From Planctomycetota bacterium (lineage in GTDB: Bacteria; Planctomycetota; UBA8108; JACQVS01), in the NCBI GenBank assembly GCA_028280485.1, contig JANQLS010000069.1, positions 46,997 to 110,996 of the forward strand: 64,000 bases of DNA, given 5' to 3'. The first letter of the stretch is position 1. Each line of letters begins with the position of its first letter. A program made the position numbers and the translations under genes. Shown piece after piece: positions 45,938-53,893 of the stretch. The notes below the pieces were generated by a model. The model did not search any database and was not told the origin of the DNA. It worked only from the letters and a program-made list of their open reading frames with translations.

Positions 45938-46004
45938 TGTAGCCGAACTCAGAAGAGCTTGGCCAGCATGCATCACCGACTAAACTTTTACAAGTTCGGC
46001 TACA
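45938..46004. repeat. Inverted repeat with TGTAGCCGAACT arms
   Basis: TGTAGCCGAACT (45938-45949) and its exact complement AGTTCGGCTACA (45993-46004) flank 43 bp. The element lies between two minus-strand genes. I see only one copy in this window; it is a third repeat type, distinct from the two dispersed families. Confidence 0.65.
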
Positions 46005-46040
46005 ATAAAATTCTTACGAATTCGCTACGAGGTAGAAACC

Positions 46041-47615
46041 TTACCTCCGAATCTTCACCTTGCCATTATTCTCCTGAGCCTTACCTGGTGTCGAACGACC
46101 TTTATCGACGTAAGTCTGTAAGAGCTTCGTGAGTTCCTCAACGACCTTCGGATGCTCGGAATCTAAATTCTTCGTTTCGGCGGGATCAGCTTCCAAATCG
46201 TAAAGTTGGACTTTGTTAGAAGTCTTTTGATTTTTTCTCGGTGGTCGAGGTTTGCTCCAACCTCCTGATCCGGGGCAGAGAAGCAATTTCCATTTTCCTT
46301 TCCGAATCGAAAATGAACCGTTGATCGAATGGTGCACGATAGCTTCACGAACCGGATTTGTGGTTTTACCTAAGAGCACACTAAGGATACTGACGGAGTC
46401 TTCAGCTTGAGTGTCGATCGCTTTTCCGCCTACAATTTCTCTTGCGGTCGCAAAGAGATCAATCAAACAAACGGGATGGTTGTATTTGCTACCTGCTTTT
46501 ACCTTCCCCGTCCAACGCGCGATATAGGGAACGCGATGACCGCCCTCATAAATATCGGCTTTATGCCCACGATAGATATGACTGGCGTAGTGTTTCTTAG
46601 GATCGAAGGGATCCTTATCTCCCATGCGGAATTTGATCATCTTTTTAGGATCCCCCCGACTCGCAGCGGGGCTACAGCCATTATCCGCCGTGACGATGAT
46701 TAAAGTGTTCTTTGCGATCCCAGACTCATCGACGGCATTGATGACTTGGCCGATCGCGTCATCCGTTTCCATGACGAAATCATAGTATTTTCCTAACCCA
46801 CTCTTTCCCTTCCATTTCTTTGAAGGGGAGATTGGAGTGTGGGGGCTGTTGAGGGCCATATACATAAAGAACGGTTTGCCGCTCTTAGATTGCTGACGCA
46901 CATACTCGGAAGCCTTCGTAGCTAGGGTCGGAAGTACGTCGTAATCTTCAAAGTCTTTATGGGAGGGGCCGGAGCGATGGAAAGCCTTGATCGTGGTACA
47001 TTCCCCAACAAAGCGATCGTTATCGATCCAGATATAGGGATGCATATCTAACGATGCTGAAATTCCATAGAACACATCGAAGCCGATCGAATTAGGGCCG
47101 TTTTTGATCTGGCCCTTCCAATTGACATTGCAAAGAGTGGCGAGTTGCTCAGGCTTTCTGGCTTTTGAGAAAGCGGGTTTTCCATCGGTCGTCGGAAAAT
47201 CCATTCCGAGATGCCATTTCCCGAACATCGCCGTGTGATAACCGTTTTTCTTTAGAAAGGAAGGGACGGTTTCACGCCCTTTCTCAATCAGGGGAGGGCT
47301 GTACCCGTAAAGCACTCCCTGTTTCAGTGGGCTTCGCCAATTGTATCGACCCGTGAGTACTCCGTACCTCGTAGGCGTACAGACTGAAGATGAACTGTGA
47401 GCGTCCATAAACTTCATACCGTCTTTGGCAAGTTTATCCATCTGGGGCGTTTCGATTTTGCAAAGATCGCCGCCATAGGTCTTCACATCTCCGATTCCCC
47501 AATCATCGGCGAGAATAAAGATGATGTTGGGTCGAGAGGGTTCGGCGTTGATCGCCGATGGGGATAAAAGGAGGAGTAAAGCGCTTAATGCTAGTGATAT
47601 ACGGAGCTTTAACAT
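46041..47615 (-). CDS. Secreted arylsulfatase
   Basis: This is a 524-residue protein with a signal peptide (cleavage near INA-EP). The domain begins NIIFILADDWGIGDVKTYGG with the metal-binding Asp pair. The formylglycine motif is SVCTPTRYGVLTGRYNWR (Cys79), the C-x-P-T-R variant common in arylsulfatases of this group, followed by FGKWHLG. The distal metal site is LIIVTADNGCSPAA. The C-terminus QLYDLEADPAETKNL is typical. It would remove sulfate esters from polysaccharides outside the cytoplasm. Confidence 0.93.
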   Translation of the reverse strand: MLKLRISLALSALLLLLSPSAINAEPSRPNIIFILADDWGIGDVKTYGGDLCKIETPQMDKLAKDGMKFMDAHSSSSVCTPTRYGVLTGRYNWRSPLKQGVLYGYSPPLIEKGRETVPSFLKKNGYHTAMFGKWHLGMDFPTTDGKPAFSKARKPEQLATLCNVNWKGQIKNGPNSIGFDVFYGISASLDMHPYIWIDNDRFVGECTTIKAFHRSGPSHKDFEDYDVLPTLATKASEYVRQQSKSGKPFFMYMALNSPHTPISPSKKWKGKSGLGKYYDFVMETDDAIGQVINAVDESGIAKNTLIIVTADNGCSPAASRGDPKKMIKFRMGDKDPFDPKKHYASHIYRGHKADIYEGGHRVPYIARWTGKVKAGSKYNHPVCLIDLFATAREIVGGKAIDTQAEDSVSILSVLLGKTTNPVREAIVHHSINGSFSIRKGKWKLLLCPGSGGWSKPRPPRKNQKTSNKVQLYDLEADPAETKNLDSEHPKVVEELTKLLQTYVDKGRSTPGKAQENNGKVKIRR

Positions 47616-47655
47616 GAAGTTCTTATTTTGTATTTACAATGATCGAAGAGCAGTT

Positions 47656-47886
47656 CTATCCCTTACTCTTGAGTGTCTGGGTATCCTTCGGCCAACAAAA
47701 ACAAGTAGGAGTCAGCCGGCAAATAAGCAGAGTCAGGAGATTGAACATTAACAATGGAGCCAAAATGAAGATCCCCGTTAAAGGAATTAAGATGGCTCCG
47801 CCGGAAAGAATCGTTAAGAGAATGAGGGACGGTACACCGATGACGATACTGAGAAGAATTCGATAGAAACTCGTAGAAGTTTGCAT
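47656..47886 (-). CDS. Small two-helix membrane protein
   Basis: This is a 76-residue protein. ATG 47886 is preferred over the ATG at 47904 because AAAGGA lies at good ribosome-binding distance upstream. Two helices (about residues 9-29 and 31-55) are followed by CRLTPTCFCWPKD. It lies 40 bp upstream of the arylsulfatase gene on the same strand and could be co-transcribed with it. Confidence 0.5.
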   Translation of the reverse strand: MQTSTSFYRILLSIVIGVPSLILLTILSGGAILIPLTGIFILAPLLMFNLLTLLICRLTPTCFCWPKDTQTLKSKG

Positions 47887-48138
47887 AGGGATTCCTTTCT
47901 GCAAAGTCTCAATAGGTTTAAATCTGCAGCTTTAAGTCTTCTTTAGACGACATCGCAATTCCATTATTGTACTCGAATCGATGTTGAATCCCATGGAACA
48001 GTAGAAAATTCGGACGATTTGTCTCAGATCTGCTTGGCCATGCCCCTTTCTTCTAGCTTTCTTTAATTGTAAAATTGAATGTCATTCCACCAGTACTTAA
48101 GGATATCAGGAGTGGAAGAATACGCTCGTAAAACTCTT

Positions 48139-48165
48139 TTAACTAGCCCGAAGCGCTAGCGAGGG
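48139..48165 (+). repeat. CGAAGCGCTAGCGAG repeat arm upstream of the PDZ/toroid gene
   Basis: This is a 27-bp arm starting TTAACTAGCCCGAAGCGC. Its exact reverse complement lies just beyond the stop codon of the following gene (50357-50383), so the gene is framed by inverted arms. The rest of 47887-48192 shows no other feature. Confidence 0.8.
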
Positions 48166-48192
48166 GAGAACTAAGTTCATAACTTTCTGTTC

Positions 48193-50355
48193 ATGATTTC
48201 GCTCAGAACTATTTCTCATTACTGGATCTTGATTCTTGCTCTTTGCCTATCGTTCGTAGGCGAAGCTCAAGCCATTCGTAAGTACCACCCCTGGAATTTA
48301 AAAACCCGCTCCCAACCCGACGCTCAAGCGGGAGGATGGTTTATCAATCTTGGAATCACGGGGGCGAGGGCGAAGATACGTATAGAAGATCCTAAGTCGC
48401 TATTGATCACTTACGTCTTCAAAGACACTCCTGCTCAAGGTCATCTCCAAGTCGGGGACAAGATTGTTGGTGCTAACGGCAAGGCATTTGAGGTCGCCCA
48501 TCAATTTGGTTTCGGTGTTTCGGTCTTTGGCTACGAAGGACCGATGAAAGCATTAGGGCATGCCCTCGAAGAGAGTCAGGGAACTCTCGATGGGAAGCTG
48601 GCCTTAGATGTGATTCGTAAAGGAAAACCCATTCAGGTTAACCTTCAGCTTCCGATCCAATACGGGAGCTTCAGCCCATCATTTCCCTTCGCTTGTAAAA
48701 AATCAGATCTGATTTTAAGCGAGCTTCAGAGTTACCTTCTCAACAAGCAACGCGCCGATGGCTTGTGGCACGAAAAGCCCCATATCAATGTATTCGCTGC
48801 TCTGACTTTATTGGCGAGCGGGGATCCCAAACATTTACCGGCCGCCCGGCAAGCAGCCAAAGCTTTCGCTCAACTCACTCAACAGAAGGTGTCTTACGAA
48901 AGTCTCGCTTGTTGGAAATACGGGCTCTACGGAATTTATTTAGCTGAGTACTATTTGTTAACTCAAGAATCTTGGGTATTGCCTGAGCTGGAAGAGATCC
49001 ATCGGTGGTTGAGTCGAGCCCAGATGGCGAATGGGGGGTGGGCTCACCAGCCTGCTTATTCCAAAAACCTCAGCGGATTCGGGGCCATCAATATCATCAC
49101 CCTTCAAGCTAAAATGGCCCTGGCCCTCATCCAACGATCAGGTTTAAAGGTGGAAGAATCTAAGCTTCGAAAAGCTCACGATTTTGTTGAACGAGGAACG
49201 AATGCCCTTGGCTACGTTTGGTATAAGGATGGGGGGAAGAGCAATCTCAGCTACGCTGATTTGGGGCGTACGGGCGCCTCGGCTTTAGCTCATCACCTTC
49301 AACCTAATGGAGGGGAAATCTACCGTCGAACGGTGTATAAAAACGCTCGATTCATCGGACGTAATCCGAAAACCTTTCCCGATACGCACGGTTCTCCATT
49401 ACTCGGTATGGCTTGGACAGCATTAGGCGCATGGACTCAACCGGCGATGTTTCGAAAGCTGATGGATGAGAATCGCTGGTATTTTGCGCTGGCTCAATGT
49501 CCTGAAGGGACGTTTTATTATCAGCCGAATCGAGGCGGGAATCCTCAAGATTATATTACTGATCCTCGATTGTGTGCTTCCGCCGTAACGGCACTGATTC
49601 TCTCTGTCAAGAATAAGAACCTCCAACTCACCGGTGCCAAATTAGTAAATCTGCCATTCACTCAAGTGAAATTAATAGAATCAAAGATCATTACAAAGCC
49701 CGAAAAGAAAACTCCTAAACGGAAAGGATTGTTTCCTGGCTTAAAGATGAATTTCGAACAGCGAAGTCTCGATATTGAGAGTCAAATTTGCCTCGATCAG
49801 GGCCTTCTTGAATTAGTGGCTTGTACGAAAGATTCAAAAGAACATGAATCGATTGTCGTCATCGATGCCAAGCCAAAGCATATTCATACGGCATTGCTTC
49901 TTTTAGGAGCGAAGCCCGGAAATCCTGCCCTGAGAAAACAGGTGGGTGAAACTGAAAAGCGTTGGGTTGATATTCCTCCTCGTGGAGATCCGATCGAAGT
50001 TTTTCTCGTGATTAAAAATTCTAAGAAGGAATGGGTTGAAAGGCCGATCAGTGAGTTTATTCAACCTTCAGATGAATCCACCGATGAGAAGTTTGAGAAG
50101 AACTCAAAAAAGAAGAAGTTTGAGCACTCTTTTGTCTTTTCGGGATCTCACTATCTTTCTAAGGAAGAAAAGTACATTTGTGATCTCAGCGGGCACGTGA
50201 TCTCCATTTCGACTTTCGGCGATGAGCTCCTTTGCTTACCGGAGATTCAAAGTCGAGACGCTGGATTATTACAGTGGAAAATTAATTCATCCTATCTTCC
50301 ACCCAAGGGAACAAAAGTAACTCTTCGTTTAAAAATTAAAAAACCTTCGAAATGA
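48193..50355 (+). CDS. Secreted PDZ plus alpha/alpha-toroid protein (DUF6288-like)
   Basis: This is a 720-residue protein with a signal peptide (residues 1-27, AQA-IR). KYHPWNLKTRSQP... GGWFINLGITGARAKI begins a PDZ-like domain (about residues 50-155; VFKDTPAQGHLQVGDKIVGA). An alpha/alpha toroid with repeated helix pairs and GLWHE, GGWAHQ and GTFYYQ-type motifs (about 170-490) resembles the squalene-cyclase or prenyltransferase toroid of DUF6288 proteins. A C-terminal beta-rich part (about 510-720) follows. No catalytic residues can be assigned. Inverted repeat arms flank the gene exactly. Confidence 0.75.
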   Translation: MISLRTISHYWILILALCLSFVGEAQAIRKYHPWNLKTRSQPDAQAGGWFINLGITGARAKIRIEDPKSLLITYVFKDTPAQGHLQVGDKIVGANGKAFEVAHQFGFGVSVFGYEGPMKALGHALEESQGTLDGKLALDVIRKGKPIQVNLQLPIQYGSFSPSFPFACKKSDLILSELQSYLLNKQRADGLWHEKPHINVFAALTLLASGDPKHLPAARQAAKAFAQLTQQKVSYESLACWKYGLYGIYLAEYYLLTQESWVLPELEEIHRWLSRAQMANGGWAHQPAYSKNLSGFGAINIITLQAKMALALIQRSGLKVEESKLRKAHDFVERGTNALGYVWYKDGGKSNLSYADLGRTGASALAHHLQPNGGEIYRRTVYKNARFIGRNPKTFPDTHGSPLLGMAWTALGAWTQPAMFRKLMDENRWYFALAQCPEGTFYYQPNRGGNPQDYITDPRLCASAVTALILSVKNKNLQLTGAKLVNLPFTQVKLIESKIITKPEKKTPKRKGLFPGLKMNFEQRSLDIESQICLDQGLLELVACTKDSKEHESIVVIDAKPKHIHTALLLLGAKPGNPALRKQVGETEKRWVDIPPRGDPIEVFLVIKNSKKEWVERPISEFIQPSDESTDEKFEKNSKKKKFEHSFVFSGSHYLSKEEKYICDLSGHVISISTFGDELLCLPEIQSRDAGLLQWKINSSYLPPKGTKVTLRLKIKKPSK

Positions 50356-50356
50356 A

Positions 50357-50544
50357 CCCTCGCTAGCGCTTCGGGCTAGTTAAAAATTATAAAATTTGAT
50401 TTTAACGCGACCCATTTCAACGCGAACCCGTTCAAGCGCGAAGTGTAAACGAGTGCCACCTTTGATTCGAATGCATTAAAAATAAAAGGCCTTTATAAAT
50501 TTTAGGTATACTCACTCCTAACTAGCCCGAAGCGCTAGCGAGGG
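50357..50544. repeat. Three CGAAGCG repeat arms between convergent genes
   Basis: A reversed arm (50357-50383, CCCTCGCTAGCGCTTCGGGC and onward) starts 1 bp after the stop of the preceding gene. A degenerate forward arm (about 50429-50454, TTCAAGCGCGAAGTGTAAAC) and a full forward arm (50519-50544) follow. They fill the gap between the PDZ/toroid gene and the dockerin gene. Confidence 0.78.
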
Positions 50545-50563
50545 TTTCAACCCACACCCACAA

Positions 50564-51973
50564 TCAAATCTCATCACAATTTGGATAGGTTGAGCAGTCT
50601 AAAGGATCGATCGTCTCGTCCAAACCACAAGTTGAAGGACCGGGAGCAGGAAGGTTTCCTCCCAAGAATAAATACGTTAAAGCCTGTATGCTGTCCGTAA
50701 GATTCAGTTCACCGTCATCATCGACATCCGCTGAATCGCTACAAGGTGGGTCATCGCCGCCTAAGAAGAGATGAGAAAGAATAAAGATAGCATCGGTCAA
50801 CTCGACTCGACCATTCGCATCGGCATCTCCCCGAAGGAAATCTTGGGGATTACAATTATCTCGTTCGAGAGCTCCCAGATCGGACCCTAAGTCACAATCT
50901 CTGAGGTTTCCATCGATGTCGATTTCAGGAGCGAACTCAGGGTTAGCAACGTTTAATGCTGGAGAGTTTGCTCGGAGACGATAATCACCTTCTCGAACGA
51001 TAAAATCGGGGAGGTTTTTATCTAAACTAAATCGTGTGAAGTCGTAACTTCCTTCAGAAACGAATTGAGGCGGAAGCAGTATGTTATTTTCACCCGTCCA
51101 AGCTCCTAATTCTTCGAAGCTACAATGAGAGATGGTGGAGCCACTGATCGTATCTGGGTGACGGGGATCAACGGGGTCGATGGCGCTCTTTCCGTTATAC
51201 CAAACAATAGAATTATGTAGTTTTAATAAGGCACCCCCTTCGACGAGTATTCCGGGCCCACCATTATTGGCGATCGTTAAATTTGAGGCCGTCGTGTCTG
51301 AGAAATCATCTTCTCCACAGTAAAGACCTATTTGGGCGTTTCCTGCAATCACACAATTGGTGATCGTGGGCTGGCAATTATCATCGATGTAAATTCCCGT
51401 GACATTCCCGATGACCCAAGATTCCGTGATTTCGGGATATCGATTCGCGTAAATTCCATTGTCTAAACAACCGGTGACTCGAGAGCCATGAATTTTTGAG
51501 TTTTGATACAAACAAAATCCACTTTTATCGGCTCCATCTAATGTACAGTTGATGATTGTGGCGTAGAGGGCAAAGACACCGCAGAAGCGTTTGGATCCTA
51601 AGATATGAAATCCTTCAAGAATACTGTGGTTATCTTCAAGGCCCTTAACTTCAAAGACGCTTCCATTCGAGGGAACAAATTCTTCACCGGGATCGACAAT
51701 ACGCTCAACGATGGTTTTCTCGGGACCATCTGTCGATTTTAAAGTGATGGCACGAGGGCCCTTCTCTTCTTCTGCATTCTGAAATTTGATCGGCGAATTG
51801 ACGAGGTAATGACCCGGTTGAACTAAGATGGTATCTCCGTCATGAGCAGCATCGACGGCGTCTTGAATTTCGGTGAAGTCACCGGAGCCGTCTAAGGTGA
51901 CGTGGAGAATTTCACCTTGAGCCAGCGAATATGGAAGGAGAATAAGGCTGAGGATCGAAAGGTAAGTTTTCAT
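50564..51973 (-). CDS. Secreted beta-helix protein with C-terminal dockerin-like repeats
   Basis: This is about 469 residues from ATG 51973, chosen because it gives a clean signal peptide (MKTYLSILSLILLPYSLA) and an ATGA overlap with the upstream gene. The body begins LHVTLDGSGDFTEIQDAVDA AHDGD, then many short parallel-beta rungs (for example GIYANRYPEITESWVIGN and GIYIDDNCQPTITNCVIAG), a pectate-lyase-like right-handed beta-helix. The C-terminus has two EF-hand-like dockerin segments, DADANGRVELTDAIFILSHL and DVDDDGELNLTDSIQALTYL, each followed by FLGG. Such tails are common on exported proteins of PVC bacteria. No cohesin is seen in the window. Confidence 0.85.
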   Translation of the reverse strand: MKTYLSILSLILLPYSLAQGEILHVTLDGSGDFTEIQDAVDAAHDGDTILVQPGHYLVNSPIKFQNAEEEKGPRAITLKSTDGPEKTIVERIVDPGEEFVPSNGSVFEVKGLEDNHSILEGFHILGSKRFCGVFALYATIINCTLDGADKSGFCLYQNSKIHGSRVTGCLDNGIYANRYPEITESWVIGNVTGIYIDDNCQPTITNCVIAGNAQIGLYCGEDDFSDTTASNLTIANNGGPGILVEGGALLKLHNSIVWYNGKSAIDPVDPRHPDTISGSTISHCSFEELGAWTGENNILLPPQFVSEGSYDFTRFSLDKNLPDFIVREGDYRLRANSPALNVANPEFAPEIDIDGNLRDCDLGSDLGALERDNCNPQDFLRGDADANGRVELTDAIFILSHLFLGGDDPPCSDSADVDDDGELNLTDSIQALTYLFLGGNLPAPGPSTCGLDETIDPLDCSTYPNCDEI

Positions 51974-52236
51974 GTTTCTTTCTTTAATGCAATGGATAGC
52001 CAAACGAAGGTCCAATTCATGAAAAAAACAAATAGCAATGTTAAACCCGGGCCATAGAAAGTCTCAGCAGCCAGTAATGGTGGTGCGTTTTGCTTTAGTA
52101 GCAGAAACATTACATATCTAATCCCTAACATGACTACTATCATAATAGGCCATGCGATGGGGATCAGGTATTTATAAAATCGCCAGATTTGAAGAAAGCT
52201 GAGTTTGAGTTCTCTTTTAGCCTTAGAGATACTCAT
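51970..52236 (-). CDS. Small two-helix membrane protein in overlapping run
   Basis: This is an 88-residue protein with helices at about residues 23-45 and 60-82. Its start overlaps the preceding gene by 14 bp, and its TGA overlaps the ATG of the dockerin gene (ATGA). The tight coupling suggests that it works with, or is needed for, one of these neighbours. No domain is recognised. Confidence 0.6.
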   Translation of the reverse strand: MSISKAKRELKLSFLQIWRFYKYLIPIAWPIMIVVMLGIRYVMFLLLKQNAPPLLAAETFYGPGLTLLFVFFMNWTFVWLSIALKKET

Positions 52237-53014
52237 TCAATTGATCCTCATTTTGATCTCGAATGAATTTGAGCTCAATGGAAAAGAATGAGCAAATTAC
52301 AAAGATGGCTCCCAATAAACTCAAGGCTTGTACATGCCAGAGCGCTCCATTGATGAGTAAGTTAAAATCCCCATCGGCATAAAAAAAGAGATTTTGGTTT
52401 GGACCGGAGTTTGTCTTAATTTTAAATTCTCGTTCGGTTCTTACGGATTTTAAAATTTTATAATCCATCCAGATTTTATCTACCAAGGGTGAAGATACTT
52501 TCTTTTGGGGGAATCTGCTTTCCACAAATTGACTTAATTCCTCCCGAGACCATTCACTCAATAATGAAACGGTTGTATGTGAGGGATTCTTTTGTATTCC
52601 GAGAAGAACATTCATCTCCTTCATTCGAAAGCCATCTTGATTCCCTGTTCCATTGGCAAAAACCATTACCACAGTGCTATCAGCTAAGGTGATTCTATTG
52701 GAGTAATTAGCAATACAATAACTTTGAAATTGTTGAGATAATAAGAAAGATGGGATGGAAAGGATGATGCTGGTTGAAAGGCTGAGAAGGGGAAATAAGC
52801 AACAAGCCAAAAGGTATAAAAATTTAAAGTGAAGACGAATAGCAATAAAGGTGGTGATGAGGCCAGGGACGATTCCGGTGAGAATCAAGCCCGTTAATCC
52901 GGTGAAGTCAATGATGTCATAGAGTCGGTCTTCCCCAAGAAGTGCGAGTCCTGTAATCCAGATGGCTGAAGGAAAATAAAGGAGTGCGAAGAGCTTGAAT
53001 TTATTTTTTCTCAT
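52223..53014 (-). CDS. Membrane protein paralogous to 44906-45892
   Basis: This is about 264 residues from ATG 53014 (MRKNKFKLFALLYFPSAIWI). I chose this start by alignment with the paralogue at 44906-45892, which begins MLIEKLKLFCALYLPSAILI; an ATG at 53086 is further upstream in frame. N-terminal helices, a central soluble segment (SEWSREELSQFVESRF aligns with the paralogue's KWSQEELIKFYRQYF) and a C-terminal helix (WHVQALSLLGAIFVICSFF) are shared. The zinc ribbon of the paralogue is absent. It is the first of three overlapping genes. Confidence 0.65.
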   Translation of the reverse strand: MRKNKFKLFALLYFPSAIWITGLALLGEDRLYDIIDFTGLTGLILTGIVPGLITTFIAIRLHFKFLYLLACCLFPLLSLSTSIILSIPSFLLSQQFQSYCIANYSNRITLADSTVVMVFANGTGNQDGFRMKEMNVLLGIQKNPSHTTVSLLSEWSREELSQFVESRFPQKKVSSPLVDKIWMDYKILKSVRTEREFKIKTNSGPNQNLFFYADGDFNLLINGALWHVQALSLLGAIFVICSFFSIELKFIRDQNEDQLNEYL

Positions 53015-53086
53015 CAATGAATCGGTAAAAGTTCGTTTCCCCATAGCCATTATAAAGGCAGTATGCGGTGCGGATCTAACATTCAA

Positions 53087-53659
53087 TTACAACGACACTA
53101 AAAATTGATCTAGATAATCCTTCGAGATTCCCTTTGTTCGATCCAATTGCCAAACTCCCTCGTTTTTGAAGGATGCGTACCAAGTATCAACCTCCTCCTC
53201 ATGTACTCGGTATACCATAAGGCTCGCTCGATCATTATGTTGAGTGCCTGATGAATACCACATAAAGAGCGCAGAATCTGAAAATTGATGCACCCTTCTT
53301 TGAAGATTCTTGGCACTGCGTTGACGAGTTTTTCGTCTGTGAATTCTTTCTCTCGATTGGGAGGCCTCGTGAGCCCACCAAGATTCATGGAGAATTCGAT
53401 TGGGATTGAACGGAGGGAAGGTAATTTTCTTACGGTACATCTCCTGCAAGGCAACCCCCGGATGTTGATTGAAGCCTGGGTTGAAGGAGACTCTCCCGAT
53501 TCCCGAGAAATTCAGCCATTTGTGATCGAACCAGTTTTTGATCTCCACAATGAAGACTTCTTCCGGTCGGTGAATGTAATCTAAATTTTGAATTACGGTA
53601 TTCATCAGGTGAATGAATGCCGGATCGTCCGATGGATGGACGTTGACTTTAATACTCAT
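53087..53659 (-). CDS. Hypothetical soluble protein
   Basis: This is a 190-residue protein without signal peptide or membrane helix. It is rich in Trp and His, with a basic central stretch (ERIHRRKTRQRSAKNLQRR). No family is recognised. It lies 72 bp upstream of the three-gene overlapping run and may belong to the same transcript. Confidence 0.5.
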   Translation of the reverse strand: MSIKVNVHPSDDPAFIHLMNTVIQNLDYIHRPEEVFIVEIKNWFDHKWLNFSGIGRVSFNPGFNQHPGVALQEMYRKKITFPPFNPNRILHESWWAHEASQSRERIHRRKTRQRSAKNLQRRVHQFSDSALFMWYSSGTQHNDRASLMVYRVHEEEVDTWYASFKNEGVWQLDRTKGISKDYLDQFLVSL

Positions 53660-53893
53660 AAAATAAATTTAGGGGCTTTAAAGAGTGAGGAAGATGGATT
53701 GGGTAAATCAGTTACAAGAGGGAGCGCAAGAATGAAGAAGTGAATTTAACATGAGGAAAAAATGGGATTAAATAGTATTGAGATCACACAATGAGTATTG
53801 TATGAGTGTAGAAAATGAATCCATGAATAAGCGTAAACGCTGATTTTAGATCCACTTCCAAGAATAGCAAATTAAATTCCAAATAAGCAGTTG

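Noticed and set aside
50357..50544. Closely spaced repeat arms as a possible CRISPR array
   Set aside because: The arms occur in mixed orientation with irregular spacing, are found singly elsewhere in the window, and no cas gene is near.
53110..53454. Alternative 114-codon minus-strand frame within 53087-53659
   Set aside because: It overlaps the longer frame on the same strand, which has more natural composition and starts further upstream.
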